From: Thermomicrobiales bacterium
GTDB lineage: Bacteria; Chloroflexota; Chloroflexia; Thermomicrobiales; CADCWN01
Assembly (NCBI GenBank): GCA_030446685.1
Contig: JAUJMV010000003.1
Location: forward strand, 6,516-47,726
Direction: 5' to 3'
DNA length: 41,211 nt
The notes beneath the pieces are model-generated. The model had not been told where the DNA came from. It did not search any database and saw nothing but the letters and a program-made list of their open reading frames with translations. Shown piece by piece: positions 28,325-39,050 of this stretch; position 1 is the stretch's first letter, and every line of letters begins with the position of its first letter. Made by a program: the position numbers and the translations under genes.

Positions 28325-29630
28325 ATGCGCGCGACGGGGCGGCGGGCCGGCGAGATCGCGCCGGCGACGAGGGGGCCGGGCGCCGCTTCGCGCCGGCCGT
28401 CCTCGCCGCGCCGGGCTACCCGCGGCTCTGGCGGGCCGGGCTCCTCTACTACCACGCCTACTGGTTCGAGATCGTCGCCACCGGCTGGGTGGTCCTGACC
28501 CTCACCGGCTCGCCCTTCGCGGTCGGGCTGGTCGGCTTCTGCCGGACGCTGCCGATGCTGGCGCTCGGGCTGGTCCTCGGCGCCCTGGCCGACCGCCTGC
28601 GCGAGGCGACGCTGCTGCTGGCGGTGCAGGCCGCGGGCGCGCTCGCCGCGGCGGCGCTCGCGGCCCTCTTCCTGCTCGGCCGCGCGCCGCTCCCGGCGCT
28701 CTGCCTCCTGGTCGGCCTGCTCGGCTGCGGCTGGGCCTGCGACTTCTCGGCGCGGCGCGCGCTCGTCGCGCAACTCCACGGGCCGGAGCGCGTCGCCAAC
28801 GCCCTCTCGCTGGAATCGATGACGATGCTGGGGAGCAAGATCGCGGCGACGGCGCTCGCGGGCCTCCTCCTCGCCCTCGGCGGCCCGCGCCTCGCCTACG
28901 GCTGGCTGGCGCTCGTCTACCTGGCCGGCGTGGGGGCGGCGCTGGCGGTGCGGCGGGGCGACCCGCCGCGGCGGCGCGCATGGCGGCCGCCGGCATCCCG
29001 CTGATCAGCCTGGTGCGCCTCGGCTGGTCCACCGCGGTGCGCGCGCCGGTCGTCCGGGCGGTGCTGCTGGTGACGGTCGCGATGAACCTGCTGGTCTTCC
29101 CCTACCAGCAACTGATCGCCGTCATCGCCGGGGACATCCTCGCCGTCGGCGCGGCGCGGATGGGGATCCTCGCCGGCGCGGACGGCGTCGGGGCGATCGT
29201 CGTGGCGGGGTTCCTCGCCACCCGGTCGCGCCCGATCCGCCAGGGGCCGGTCTTCCTCGCGGGGGCGTGCGGGGTGGGCGCGCTGCTCCTCGCGCTGGCG
29301 CTCGCGCGCTCCTACCCCCTCGCGCTCGGCCTGCAGGTCGCCCTCGGGGCCTGTGCCGGCGCGTTCGGCGCGATGCAGCCGGCGCTGATCCTCACCGCCG
29401 TCGCGCCCGAGCAGCGCGCGCGGGCGATGGGGATGCTGGCCATGGCGATCGGGACCGCGCCGTTCGGCATCCTCCTGGCCGGCGCGCTCAGCGATGCCGT
29501 CGGCCCCACCGGCACCCTCGCCGGCATGGCCGCCCTCGCGTTGCTCCTGATCGCCGGCATCGTCGCCCGCAACCGCGCGTTCCTGGCCCTGCCCGGCGGC
29601 GAACCACGGGCCAGGCCCGACGAGGGGTAG
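28325..29630 (+). CDS. MFS transporter, two frameshifts
   Basis: About 435 residues after repair, a 12-helix-type permease. The start ATG 28325 has GGGGAG upstream. The first half has FEIVATGWVVLTLTGSPFAVG, a LGLVLGALADRLREATLL segment (the loop 2-3 motif GALADRLR), and SARRALVAQLHGPERVANALSLES, typical of DHA3-like MFS proteins. The second half has YQQLIAVIAGDIL and AGACAGAFGAMQPALILTAVAPEQRARAMG. The frame breaks in the G5 run 28371-28375 and near 28972 (C3); one base added at each gives 1308 nt, a whole number of codons. Substrate cannot be told. It is the first gene after the protease block; no link to eCIS is evident. Confidence 0.78.
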
Positions 29631-29723
29631 CGGGGACGCCGCGACGGCGCCGCTCGGCCCTGGCACCGCTGGTGCGGTAATCGCGCTGTCGGGTTGCGTC
29701 GATTCGTCCAAGAGGGGGGCGCC

Positions 29724-30994
29724 ATGATGCCGCGGGAGGGGTTGCGCTGGGGCGAGGGCGGGCGGATCTGGTGTGTGTGTCGCACCTCTGGTGGGACTGG
29801 GTCTGGCAGCGGCCGCAGCAGCTCCTCTCGCGCCTCGCCGGGCCCTACCGCGTCCTGTGGATCGAGGAGCCGCGCCTCGCGGTCGGCCCGCCCGGGGACC
29901 GCTTCGAGCTCACCGAGCCGCTCCCGGACCTGCGCGTGGCGCGCCTCGTCTCCCGCGGCGACGAAGCCGAGTTCCGGCGCCGGCACGCGGCCAGGCTGGA
30001 GGAATTGGGCGTGCCCGACTTCCAGCCGGGCGACGACGTCCGGGAGGCGGGCCTGGGGTTCGCCAGCGCCCTGGAGGAGCGGCTGGAGCGCGAGGCGCGC
30101 GAGGCGGTGGGCGTCTGGCGGCGCGGACCGCTCGTGCTCTGGCTCTACACGCCCGCGGCGGTGCTGTTCATCGACCTGCTGCGGCCGGACCTGGTCGTCT
30201 ACGACGTGATGGACGATCTCGCCGGGTTCGCCTTCGCCCCGCCGCAACTGGTGGCGCAAGAACGGGAGCTGTTCGCGCGCGCGGATCTCGTCTTCACCGG
30301 GGGCCGAGCCTGCACGCGGCGCGGCGCGACCGCCACCCGGACATCCACCTCTTCCCCAGCGGCGTCGACCAGGCGCACTTCGCCCGCGCGCTGGAACCCG
30401 ATCTGCCCTCCCGCCCGACGTGCGGGATCTGCCGCGCCCGATTGTCGGCTTCTTCGGCGTCATCGACGAGCGCCTCGACCTCGACCTGCTGGCGCGGGTC
30501 GCGGCGGCACGGCCAACCTGGAGCTGGGTGCTGATCGGCCCGGTGCTGAAGATCGAGGAGAGCGCCCTCCCCTCGGCGGCCCAACCTCCACTACCTCGGG
30601 AAGCGCGACTACGCGGATCTGCCGGCCTACCTGAAGGCGTTCGACGTGGCGACGATGCCCTTCGCCCTGAACGAGGCGACGCGCTCGATCAGCCCCACCA
30701 AGACCCTCGAATACCTGGCGGCGGGCCGGCCGATCGTCTCCACCCCGATCCGCGACGTGATCGCGCTCTACGGCTCGGTCGTGCGGATCGCCGCGGACCC
30801 GCCGGCTTCGTCGCCGCGGTGGAGGGCGCGCTGGCCGAAGGGCAGCCGGAGCGCGCCGAGCGCGCCGCCCGCGCGCGGATCTGCTGGACCGCTACGCCTG
30901 GGACCGGATCGCCGCGGAGATGGCCGGCCTGATCGACGACCGGCTCGCCGCGCGCCTCGGGGCTGCGCCCGCCGGCCCTGGAGGGGAGACCTGA
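29724..30994 (+). pseudogene. Glycosyltransferase (GT4-like), broken by about six indels
   Basis: Pieces in three frames line up as one GT4-type glycosyltransferase of about 424 residues: VSHLWWDWVWQRPQQLLSRLAG at the N-terminus, LVVYDVMDDLAGF, HPDIHLFPSGVDQAHFARAL, RPIVGFFGVIDERLDLDLL, NLHYLGKRDYADLPAYLKAFDVATMPF in parts, and SISPTKTLEYLAAGRPIVST with the donor-binding E. Breaks lie near 29770, 30303 (G5), 30412, 30575, 30803 and 30880. With signs +1,+1,+1,-1,+1,+1 the length becomes 1275 nt, exactly 425 codons. That bookkeeping favours assembly errors over decay, though as given the gene cannot be translated whole. Start at 29724 is tentative. Confidence 0.7.
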
Positions 30995-31016
30995 GGCGCC
31001 GCGGCCCGCCGGGCGG

Positions 31017-31850
31017 CTAATAGGGGAGGCGCGTGTCGGGGTGTTCCTGGATGTAGCGCGCCAGGTGGACGCCGAGGTTCTCCTGCAACTGGATCGTGAG
31101 GCCGCCGTCGACGGTCAGGGCGTGGCCGGTGATGAAGGAGGCCTCTTCCGAGCAGAGGAAGAGGACGGCGTTGGCGATGTCGTCCGGCCGGCCGACGCGG
31201 CGCAGGGGGTATTGCTGCTCGAAGAAGCGCAGGCCGCTCGGGTTCTCGTCCCACCGCGCCCGGCCGCGCTCGGTGACGATGTGGCCGGGGCAGATGGCGT
31301 TCACCCTGATGCCCCGCGGCCCGAAGTCGGTCGCCATCTGGCGCGTCATCCCGATCACCGCCGACTTCCCCGCCTCGTAGACCAGGCTCCCCGGCGCCAT
31401 CAGGAGCCCGTGGACCGACGAGATGTTGACGATCGCGCCGCCGCCCGCCCGCTCCATCGCCGGGACCGCGTGCTTGACGCCCAGGAAGATCGACTTCATC
31501 AGCACCGCCAGCCCCCGGTCCCACCCCTCCTCGCTTACCTCGACGGCGCTGCCCCGCGCGTCCGAGGTCCCGGCGTAGGCGTTGTTGACCAGGATGGTGA
31601 GCTTGCCCCAGCGCCCCACCGCCGCGTCGACCATCGCCCGCAGATCCTCGTGCCTGGCGACGTCGGCCACGGCGGTCGCGACCGTGCCGCCGGCGTCGCG
31701 GATGGCGGCCGCGTTCCGCTCGGCGGTCTCCCCGTCGATATCGGCGATCAGGACGGCGGCGCCCTCGGCCGCCAGGCGCCGCGCGGTGGCGCCGCCAATC
31801 CCCTGCGCCCCCCCGGTGACGATCGCGACCTGTCCCGCCAGGCGTGGCAT
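31017..31850 (-). CDS. SDR-family oxidoreductase
   Basis: 277 residues, a classical short-chain dehydrogenase/reductase. VAIVTGGAQGIGGATAR is the NAD(P) binding loop (TGxxxGIG at about 12-19), LIADID provides the acidic residue that favours NAD, ILVNNAY is the NNAG-like motif, INVSS-like text (IVNISSVHG) gives the catalytic Ser, and VYEAGKSAV gives Tyr and Lys. The C-terminus has ASFITGHALTVDGG. The start at 31850 is preferred to 31862 because GGAGGG then has proper spacing. A second SDR lies upstream in the same direction. Substrate unknown; the neighbours suggest sugar or polyol oxidation. Intact. Confidence 0.9.
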   Translation of the reverse strand: MPRLAGQVAIVTGGAQGIGGATARRLAAEGAAVLIADIDGETAERNAAAIRDAGGTVATAVADVARHEDLRAMVDAAVGRWGKLTILVNNAYAGTSDARGSAVEVSEEGWDRGLAVLMKSIFLGVKHAVPAMERAGGGAIVNISSVHGLLMAPGSLVYEAGKSAVIGMTRQMATDFGPRGIRVNAICPGHIVTERGRARWDENPSGLRFFEQQYPLRRVGRPDDIANAVLFLCSEEASFITGHALTVDGGLTIQLQENLGVHLARYIQEHPDTRLPY

Positions 31851-31981
31851 CCGGCCCTCCATCCCTCGCCGCGTTCGCTACGCGGGTAACTTGAATTTGC
31901 CCCGGCCGAGCAGCGAGCGGGCCGGGTCGGGGCGTCCTCTTGCGCGTCCCTTCGCGGCACCCGCAAGACGTTTGCCACACG

Positions 31982-32007
31982 CCCGGCCGGATCGGGAAGC
32001 GGCCGGG
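31982..32007 (-). terminator. GC hairpin between the two SDR genes
   Basis: CCCGGCCG (31982-31989) and CGGCCGGG (32000-32007) are exact arms around a 10-nt loop, about 120 nt after the stop of the upstream SDR. No T-run follows on the minus strand. Possible partial terminator only. Confidence 0.35.
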
Positions 32008-32128
32008 GCAGCGCCCCCGATCGTCGCTGAACCGTGGACGCGCGGGCGGGGGCAGGCGTGGTCGCGGCGCCCCTGGCTATCAACCCGCCAGAAGTTAGGC
32101 GGCGCGCGGGATACGGGCCGGTCGGCGC

Positions 32129-32911
32129 CTACCCCAGTGCCGCGCCCCCGTCCACCGTGATCATCGAGCCGGTGATCATCGCCGCGTCGTCCGACACCAC
32201 GAAGAGGACGGTCCGCGCGATGTCCTCGGGCGTCTGCAACCGGCCGAGCGGCGTGTTGCGGAGGCGGCGCCGGTAGTTCTCGGGATTGTCGAGGCTGGTC
32301 GCGGCGTCGTTCGGGCTGTAGGGGGTGTCCTCCCGCAGGAACGGCGTGTCGACGTGGCCGGGCGAGACGATCGCGCAGCGGATGCCGTCCGGCGCGTAGG
32401 TCGCCGCGGCGGCGCGGGTCAGCCCCACCAGCCCCATCTTGGCCGCGCCGTAGGCGGGGCTGCCCGCGCCGGGCCGGATCGAGGCCAGCGAGCCGAGGTT
32501 GACGATCACCCCGCCCCCCGCGCGCCGCAGCGACGGCACCGCCGCCTTGATCCCGAGGAACGAGCCGGTCAGGATCGTCCCGACGATCAATTGCCACTGC
32601 TCCTCGGTCTGCTCGTCGAAGCCGACGCGGACGTTGGCCCCGGCGTTGTTGCAGAGGATCGCGAGCGGCCCGAAGGCCCGCTCCGTCGCCGCGACCGCCG
32701 CGGCCCACCCGGCCGATCGCTGCACGTCGAGCGCGAGCGCGAGCGCGCACCCCCCGGCCTCCTCGATCTCCCGCGCGACCGCCCGGGCCTTCTCCTCGAA
32801 GAGGTCCGCGACGCCGACCGCCGCGCCCTCGCGCGCGAAGAGCCGCGCCTGCGCCCCGCCGATCGCCCCGCCCCCGCCGGTAATCAGCGCGACCTTGCCC
32901 TCGAGTTTCAT
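32129..32911 (-). CDS. SDR-family oxidoreductase
   Basis: 260 residues from the ATG at 32911 (GGGGGAGA upstream). VALITGGGGAIGGAQARLF carries the cofactor loop, ending GAIG rather than the usual GIG. LCNNAGANV is the NNAG motif, VNLGSLASIRPG gives the catalytic Ser, and AYGAAKMGLVGLTR gives Tyr and Lys. The text DAAMITGSMITVDGGAALG closes the fold. FGVAD-like VGVADLFEE after strand 2 favours NAD. It is divergent from the FAD oxidoreductase at 33145 and upstream of the second SDR. Substrate unknown. Intact. Confidence 0.9.
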   Translation of the reverse strand: MKLEGKVALITGGGGAIGGAQARLFAREGAAVGVADLFEEKARAVAREIEEAGGCALALALDVQRSAGWAAAVAATERAFGPLAILCNNAGANVRVGFDEQTEEQWQLIVGTILTGSFLGIKAAVPSLRRAGGGVIVNLGSLASIRPGAGSPAYGAAKMGLVGLTRAAAATYAPDGIRCAIVSPGHVDTPFLREDTPYSPNDAATSLDNPENYRRRLRNTPLGRLQTPEDIARTVLFVVSDDAAMITGSMITVDGGAALG

Positions 32912-33002
32912 CCGTCTCCCCCTGCCCCGCCCCATCCTCTCGCCCGGCACTGGCCGAGAGTGTACACCAGGAACGCGCCCCGGAGCGCCAAGACGGCCGT
33001 CC

Positions 33003-33032
33003 TTGCCCCTGGCATACCGCCCCTGCTACGAT
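33003..33032 (+). promoter_or_regulatory. Candidate sigma-70 promoter before the FAD oxidoreductase
   Basis: TTGCCC (33003-33008) and TACGAT (33027-33032) are 18 bp apart, about 112 nt before the oxidoreductase start. TAGAAT sits about 110-120 nt before two other plus-strand genes (36351-36356, 39344-39349), but without a recognisable -35. Confidence 0.45.
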
Positions 33033-33144
33033 AGCGCCCCATCGTGGTCGCGCTGGCAGGGCACGGACGCGCGGACGCGCGGGGACGCCAGCACACCGGG
33101 CACGGGCGCGGCGGGTGAATCACCCGGGCGAGGGGAGGAGAGCT

Positions 33145-34328
33145 ATGGAAGCGGCGGATGTGGTCGTCATCGGGGCCGGCGCGAACGGGTGCAGCACCGC
33201 CTTCCACCTCGCCAGGGCGGGCGCGGGCAGGGTGGTGGTGGTCGAGCAGGGCCACCTCGCCGCCGGGGCGAGCGGCAAGTCCGGCGCCCTCGTGCGGCTC
33301 AGCTACGCCAACGAGCCGGAGACGCGGCTCGCCGTGGAGAGCATCCGCTACTTCGCCAATTGGGGCGACCTGGTCGGCGGCGAGTGCGGCTTCCGGCGGA
33401 TCGGCCTGCTCACCTTCACCCCGCCGGACTATCGCGACCGGCTGTTGAGGCGCGTATGGCGATGCACCGCGATCTCGGGGTGGACGCCCGCCTCATCACG
33501 CCCGACGAGGCCCGCGAGCTCGATCCCGCCTCTACGTCGACGACGTGACCGCCGTCGAGTACGAGCCCGACTCCGGCTACGCCGACCCGAACGCCACCGT
33601 CTTCGCGTTCGCGCGCGCCGCCACCGACCTGGGCGTCGAGTTCAAGCTCGGCACCCGCGTGGCCCGCGTCCTCACCGAGGGGGGGGGTGACCGGCGTGGA
33701 GACGGTCGGCGCCGGGATCATCCGCACGCCCGTGGTCGTGGTCGCCGCCGGGGCCTGGGCCAACCGGCTCCTCGCGCCGCTCGGCATCGATCTTGGCCTG
33801 GTGCCGACCGAGGCGCAGGTGGTCGTCTTCCGCTGGTCGGCCGACCGCGCCCCGCGGCACCTGACCTACATCGACACGATCAATCGGAGCTGGATGCGCC
33901 TGATCGACGGCAACTGCACCCTCATCGGCTCCGAGGGCGGTGAAGCGGAGCCCCGACCCCGACCAGTACCCCGAGACGGTGCGGGCCGAGTACATCGCCC
34001 AATGCCGCGCCGCGCTGGAGCGGCGCGTCCCGGCGATGCGGCACAGCACGATGCGCGGCAACTGGGCGGGCATCCTGATGATGAGCCCGGACGCGCGCCC
34101 GATCATCGACCGGCTGCCGCAGTACGAGGGGCTCTTCTGCATGGCGGGCGACAGCGGCACGTCGTTCAAGACCAGCCCGGCCATCGGGAAGTGCCTGGCC
34201 GAGTGGATCACCGAGGGGCGCGCGACGACGGTCGACCTGACCCCTTCCGGTCCACCCGCTTCGCGGAGGGCCAGGCGTGGGCGGACGAGGACGAGTACGC
34301 CACGGTGCGGAGTACGATCTCGCGCTAG
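33145..34328 (+). pseudogene. DAO-type FAD-dependent oxidoreductase, broken by several indels
   Basis: About 394 residues if repaired. The N-terminus VVVIGAGANGCSTAFHLARAG is the GxGxxG FAD loop, then VVVVEQGHLAAGASGKS and LVRLSYANEPETRLA, typical of sarcosine/glycine oxidase-like DAO proteins. Later pieces in other frames are DLGVDARLITPDEARELDP, EYEPDSGYADPNATVFAFA, VVVAAGAWANRLLAPLGI, RHSTMRGNWAGILMMSPDARPI and FCMAGDSGTSFKTSPAIGKCLAEWI (in parts), all in proper family order. Breaks fall near 33450, 33530, 33690 (G8), 33940 and 34240. Start on GGAGGAGAG. Likely amine or amino-acid oxidase function. The ordered fragments suggest indel errors. Confidence 0.72.
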
Positions 34329-34383
34329 CGCCGGATCGGGACGCCGCACCGCTGGGGTGGCGCGCGCGCTGGTGGAGGTGGCG

Positions 34384-35392
34384 ATGCGGGGCCAGCAGAT
34401 CCTGATCACCGGGCCGCGGCGGGCCGAGCTCGCGCCCTCGACCTGCCGACCGACGACCTGGGGCCGGCGGAGGTCGTCGTCCGCACCCGCGTCACCCTGC
34501 TGAGCGGCGGCACCGAGGGGGCGCTCTTCCAGGGGCTGCCGGTGCCGGGCCGCGCGCGGCCGCCGTTCCCCTACCCGGTCGGCTACGCGAACGTCGGCGA
34601 GGTCATCGCCGCCGGCCCCGCGGCGGGGGTCGCGCCGGGGGCGCTCGTCTACACGATGGGCCGCCACGCCTCGCTCGTGCGCGTCGACGCCGCCCGGCGC
34701 CCCTGCGTCCCGGTCCCGGACGGGCTGCCGCCGGAGGAGGCGGTCTTCGCGCGGCTGCTGACCGTGCCCCTGGACGACGCCCGCATCGCCCGCGCCCGCG
34801 CCGGCGACCGGGCGGCGGTCGTCGGCCTCGGGCTGGTCGGCACCCTCGCGCGCGCAACTCCTGCGCGCGGCGGGCATGGCGGTGACGGCGGTCGATCCGG
34901 TCGCCGCGCGCCGCGCCCTGGCCGCCGGCTGCGGGATCGCGCGCGTGATCGACCCGCGCGAGGAGGGCGCCCTGCGGCCGGAGCACCGGCTGGTGCTGGA
35001 GGCGACCGGCACCGCCGGGGGCACAGTGACCGCGCTCGCCCTGGCCCGGCCCGGCGGCGAGGTCTCGCTGGTCGGCGGCACCCCCTGGGTGGCCGACCCC
35101 GCGGTGCCGGCGAGCGCCATCCTCGAGCCGATCCACCTGCGCTACATCACCGTGCTCAGCGGCTGGGAGTGGCAGTTGCCGATCCACGGCGCCGGGGACG
35201 AGCCGAGCGGCATCCACCAGCCCGGCACGATCGTCGGGGCGTCGCCTACGCCTTCGCGCTGCTGCGCGAGGGCCGCGGGTCCGCGACCTGATCACCCACC
35301 ACTTCGCGCCGGGCGACTGCCAGGCGGCCTACGAGGGCGCGATCGACCGCAAGGCCGAGCAACTCGGCGCCATTTTCCGGTGGGCCGATTAG
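34384..35392 (+). pseudogene. Medium-chain dehydrogenase-like protein, broken by indels
   Basis: ATG at 34384 has GGAGG upstream. Ordered pieces: QQILITGPRRAELA, TLLSGGTEGALFQG, FPYPVGYANVGEVIAAGP, VYTMGRHASLVRV, RAAVVGLGLVGTLA (cofactor loop GLGLVG), TAVDPVAARRALAAGCG, LEATGTAGGTVTALALARPGGEVSLVG, and a last piece AYEGAIDRKAEQLGAIFRW before the TAG at 35390-35392. This is an MDR-fold dehydrogenase resembling the sugar or bacteriochlorophyllide-type MDRs, without the structural-zinc Cys set. Breaks lie near 34432, 34850, 35237 and 35278. It sits between the FAD oxidoreductase and the TIM-barrel isomerase, perhaps one catabolic operon. Confidence 0.68.
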
Positions 35393-35437
35393 GCGGGCGG
35401 CGGCCCGCGCCGCGCGCCCCGAGCGAGGGAGGGAGCG

Positions 35438-36304
35438 ATGTTCAAGAACCTCAGCCCGCGCGCCATCGGCATCCGCGACCTGCCGCTGGAGGGGACCGTC
35501 GCCCTGGCCGCGGCGCACGGCTTCGCGGGCATCGACCTGGACATCCGGGAGGCCGCCGCGCTCGCCCGCGCGCGCGGCCTCGACCACGTCCGGCGGCTCT
35601 TCGCCGACGCCGGCGTCCGCCCCGGCCAGTGGGGCCTGCCGGTCGCCTGGCGGGACGACGCGCGCTGGCGGGCGGACCTCGCGGAGTTGCCGGAGCTGGC
35701 GGCGCTGGGGGTCGCCCTCGGCTGCGCGCGCACCAGCACGTTCATGCCCTCCGGCTCGGACGAGCGCCCGTACGCGGAGAACTTCGCCTGGCACGTCGAG
35801 CGGTTCCGGCCGATCGCGGAGACGCTGCGCGAGCAGGGCTGCCGCCTCGGCATCGAGTTCCTCGGCCCGCAGACCCTCCGCGCCCGGTTCCGCCACGAGT
35901 TCATCCACACGCTCGACGCGCTCCTGGAGCTGCGCGACGCGATCGGGGCCGGCAACGTCGGCGTCCTGCTCGACGCCTGGCACCTCTACACGGCGGGGGC
36001 GCCCCGGCCGATGTCGCGCGGCTGGACGCGCGCGACGTGGTCGTGGTCCACGTCAACGACGCCCCCCGCCGGCATCCCCCGCGACGCCCAGATCGATTCG
36101 GTCCGCGAGTTGCCGCTGGCCACTCGGGGTGATCGATCTGCCCGGCTTCATGGGCGCGCTGCGCGCGCTGGGCTACGACGGCCGGTGACCGTCGAGCCGT
36201 TCAACCAGGCGCTCAACGAAGTTGCGCGCGACGACCCCGATCAGGCGGCACGGCTGGTGTCCCAGTCGCTCGATCGCCTCTGGCAGGCCGCCGACCTGCG
36301 CTGA
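35438..36304 (+). pseudogene. Sugar isomerase/epimerase-like TIM barrel, four indels
   Basis: Start at 35438 on GAGGGAGGGAG. AP endonuclease 2 / xylose isomerase-like TIM barrel: GTVALAAAHGFAGIDLDI, WRADLAELPELAALGVAL, CRLGIEFLGPQTLR (metal-ligand Glu), VGVLLDAWHLY (Asp and His), then in another frame ADVARLDARDVVVVHVNDA, IPRDAQIDSVRELPL, and finally PVTVEPFNQAL (Glu). Breaks near 36005 (+1), 36062 in a C6 run (-1), 36125 in a G4 run (-1) and 36178 (+1) cancel out: 867 nt equals 289 codons. The balance again suggests sequencing errors. Likely part of a sugar or inositol-type catabolic group with the adjacent dehydrogenases. Confidence 0.75.
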
Positions 36305-36464
36305 CACCTCCGGGTTGAGGGCGCGGACCTTCCGGCGCCGCCGTAGCTGCTAGAATTGCCGGCATGGCGCGCGGTCGTCGCGCGCCCGCGGGGGCGCCGG
36401 GACGACCTGTTCGCCGTAGGGGCGCGACAACCGTCCGCCGGGGGTCGCGCGAGGGGGTGAGGGG

Positions 36465-37520
36465 ATGCGGGCGCTGGTCTACGAGGGGGCCTGGCGGATG
36501 CTGCTGCGCGACGTGGCGGCGCCGGAGGCCGGGCCGGGCGAGGTGGTGGTCCAGGTCGAGGCGGCAGGTATCTGCGGCTCCGACGTCCACGGCTTCATGG
36601 GCACGACCGGGCGGCGCACGCCGCCGCTGGTGATGGGGCACGAGTTCTCCGGCACGCTCGCGGCGGTCGGCCCCGGCGTCGCGGGCCGCGCGGTCGGCGA
36701 CCGCGTGGCGGTGCAGCCGCTCCTGACCTGCGGCGAGTGCGCCAACCGCCGGGCGGGGCTGCCGAATATCTGCCTCAATCGCCGCGGCATCGGCATGAAC
36801 GTGGACGGCGCCTACGCCGAGACGGTGCGCGTGCCGGCCTCGCTCCTCTACCCGCTCCCGGAGGAGCTGACCTGGGAGCAGGGCGCGATGGTCGAGCCGC
36901 TGGCGGTGGCGCTGCACGCGGTCAACAAGACGCCGCTCGCCCTCGGCGACACCGTCGCGATCATCGGCGCCGGGCCGATCGGCCTGCTGGCGGTCCTGGC
37001 GGCGCGGCTCAAGGGGGCTGGCACGGTCGTCGTCAGCGATCTCAGCCCGCACCGCCTCGACCTGGCGCGACAACTCGGCGCCGATCTGGCGATCAACGCC
37101 AGGAGCAGGACCCGGTGGCGGCGGTGCGCGACCTGACCTGGGATCGGCGCGCACGCCACGATCGAGGCGGTCGGGGTCGGGCCGGCGGTCAAGCAATCGC
37201 TGGCGCTGGCGCGGACCGGCGGCCAGGTCACCTGGATCGGCAACTCGGCGCCGGAGGTGCCGGTGCCGATGCAGGAGGTCGTCACGCGCGAGCTGACGAT
37301 CCGCGGCGTCTACGGCTTCAACGAGGAGTTCGGCCGGGCGATCGAGCTGCTGCGCGCCGGCCGGGTCGACGTCCGCCCCCTGATCGAGCGGCTCGCGCCG
37401 CTGGAGGAGGGGCCGGCGCTGGTCCACGACCTGGCCGAGGGCAACCTCGACGCGGTGAAGGTGATCCGCCGCGCGGCGTCGCCTGAGCGCGGACGGCCGG
37501 AGCGGGCCGGGGCGCGCTAG
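36465..37520 (+). pseudogene. Zinc-type alcohol/polyol dehydrogenase, broken near 37100-37145
   Basis: About 351 residues. VEAAGICGSDVHGFMG carries the catalytic C37, LVMGHEFSGTLAAVG the H59-E60 pair, and AIIGAGPIGLLAVLAARLKG the Rossmann loop, as in sorbitol/threonine dehydrogenases. The structural-zinc loop reads C89-GE-C92-AN-R95 ... C103: Arg replaces the third Cys. After the breaks, AVGVGPAVKQSLALARTGGQVTWIGN, then RELTIRGVYGFNEEFGRAIELL and AVKVI complete the family. Net length is 352 codons, so indels cancel. TAGAAT at 36351-36356 could be its -10. Possibly in the same catabolic set as the genes upstream. Confidence 0.78.
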
Positions 37521-37683
37521 CCAGACGCGCCCCCTCGCCCCTCCGGACTGCAGCACGCCCCCCGCCCTCCGACCCGCTCGCCTGGCACGGACCGCGCGGC
37601 GCGATCGCGGGCCGGAGGCTCCGAGCGCACACCATTGCCATGCGCCAACGCCGGCTCCGCGCCTCCGCGGCCGTGTCGCGGTG

Positions 37684-39050
37684 TCACGCACGCCCGTCGC
37701 CGGACGCTCGCCCTCCGTCGCCCCGGCGAGGCGGGCGAGCGTCCGAACGAACGGGATCGGTCAGTGGGCGACCCGCCGCCACGCCCGCCTCCTGCGCGAG
37801 CCGCAGGAGGCGCTCTGAGTTGCGCCGCGTCGCCGTCAGCCCCAGGTCGGCCAGCTTCTTCGCCACCGCGCCCGCGTCGCTCGTACTTGCCGACCACCAC
37901 CTCCGGGGTCGGGGCGGTCCGACCCATTCCGGCTCGAACGCGAACGCCCCCGGCGGTGTCGCCGCCGCCGTCGGCCGGCGGCCGTCGCGCCAGGTCTGCG
38001 CTCGACGCGCATCGCCCCCGCCGGTGACCGCCTCGTGAGTAGATCAGCGCCCTGCGATCACATGGCCGGTGAGGTCGGCCACCAGCCGGTATGGCGAAGC
38101 CCAGGTCGAGCAGGCCGGCAGCAGTTCCAGGCGCAGCCCGGCCGGCGTGCCGTCGCCCGAGGGCCTCCAGGGCGACGGCGACCTCGTCCCAGCGCCGCGT
38201 TCCCGGCCCGGTAGCCGACCGCCGTTGATCGAGCAGTTCAGCGCCGCCGCCCCGCCTCGTAGGCCGCCAGCACGCAGGCGGTCGCCAGGCCGTAATCGTT
38301 GTGGCAGTGGACCTCGACCGGCCTCCGCCCAAGTCCGTCACGCGGGCCGGGGCCACGATGGGGCCTGCCGGACGACGCGGTAGCCCTCGGTGCGAGCGCC
38401 GCCGGGCGGCAGATCGCCAGGCTATCGACCACCGCCCGCCCCCGGCGGGAAGGCGGCGCGCACGCCCCCTGCTCGGCGGCGACGATCGTCTCGCGCAGTT
38501 GCGGCGAGGGTCATGCGCGTCGATTCGGGCATGAACAGGTTGGCATAGCCCCCGGCGGTGAGGGCGGCAGACGCCTGCCACTCCGAACACGGCGCGGATC
38601 GCCTGCAGCACCTCGTCGAGCAGCAATGGATGATCGGCGCGGGGCCGCCCGAGGACATGGCGCTGGTACAGATCGCTGGCCCGGTACCAGATCATGGGCA
38701 GGCGGTATGGCGGACGCCCAGGTCGAGCAGGCGCGGCGTCTTGCTCGGTTCCCAGGTCACGTACAGGTCGAACAGCGGGAGCCGGCGCGCGACGATCGCC
38801 CGCGCCGCCGCCTCCCAGCCCGGCACCGTGAGAAAGAGCTCCGTCCGCCGGACCCCGAGCTCCTGCGCCAGCGCCTCGGCGATGCGGACTTTGTCGTCGA
38901 CGCTATAGGCCAGGTCGGCGCACCCCGCCATCCCGCAGGGTGACGTCGTGGAGCTGGACGGGGCGCGGGGCGACCGCGATCTCGTCGGCGAAGTGCGCGG
39001 GCTGACCGACCAGCATCAACCGGGGGCGGCCCCTCCCACGGCGTAGACAT
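37684..39050 (-). pseudogene. DRE-TIM metallolyase (isopropylmalate/citramalate synthase-like), heavily broken
   Basis: ATG at 39050 with GGGAGGAAC upstream. Fragments in all three frames, in order: LMLVGQPAHFADEIAV, VQLHDVTLRDG (the DxTLRDG metal and catalytic motif), DLAYSVDDKVRIAEALAQELG, WYRASDLYQRHV, YANLFMPESTRMTL, VEVHCHNDYGLATACVLAAYEAG in parts (HxHND metal motif), INGG-type text, and a tail VAKKLADLGLTATRRN up to a stop at 37684. These motifs define the HMGL/IPMS-like DRE-TIM family, acting on an acyl-CoA and a 2-oxo acid or the reverse. There are at least eight breaks, more than any other gene here. Either poor assembly or real decay. Confidence 0.65.

Noticed and set aside
33050..33110. 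GGACGCGCGG-type repeats before the FAD oxidoreductase
   Set aside because: Short, imperfect, and not phased; likely chance in GC-rich DNA.
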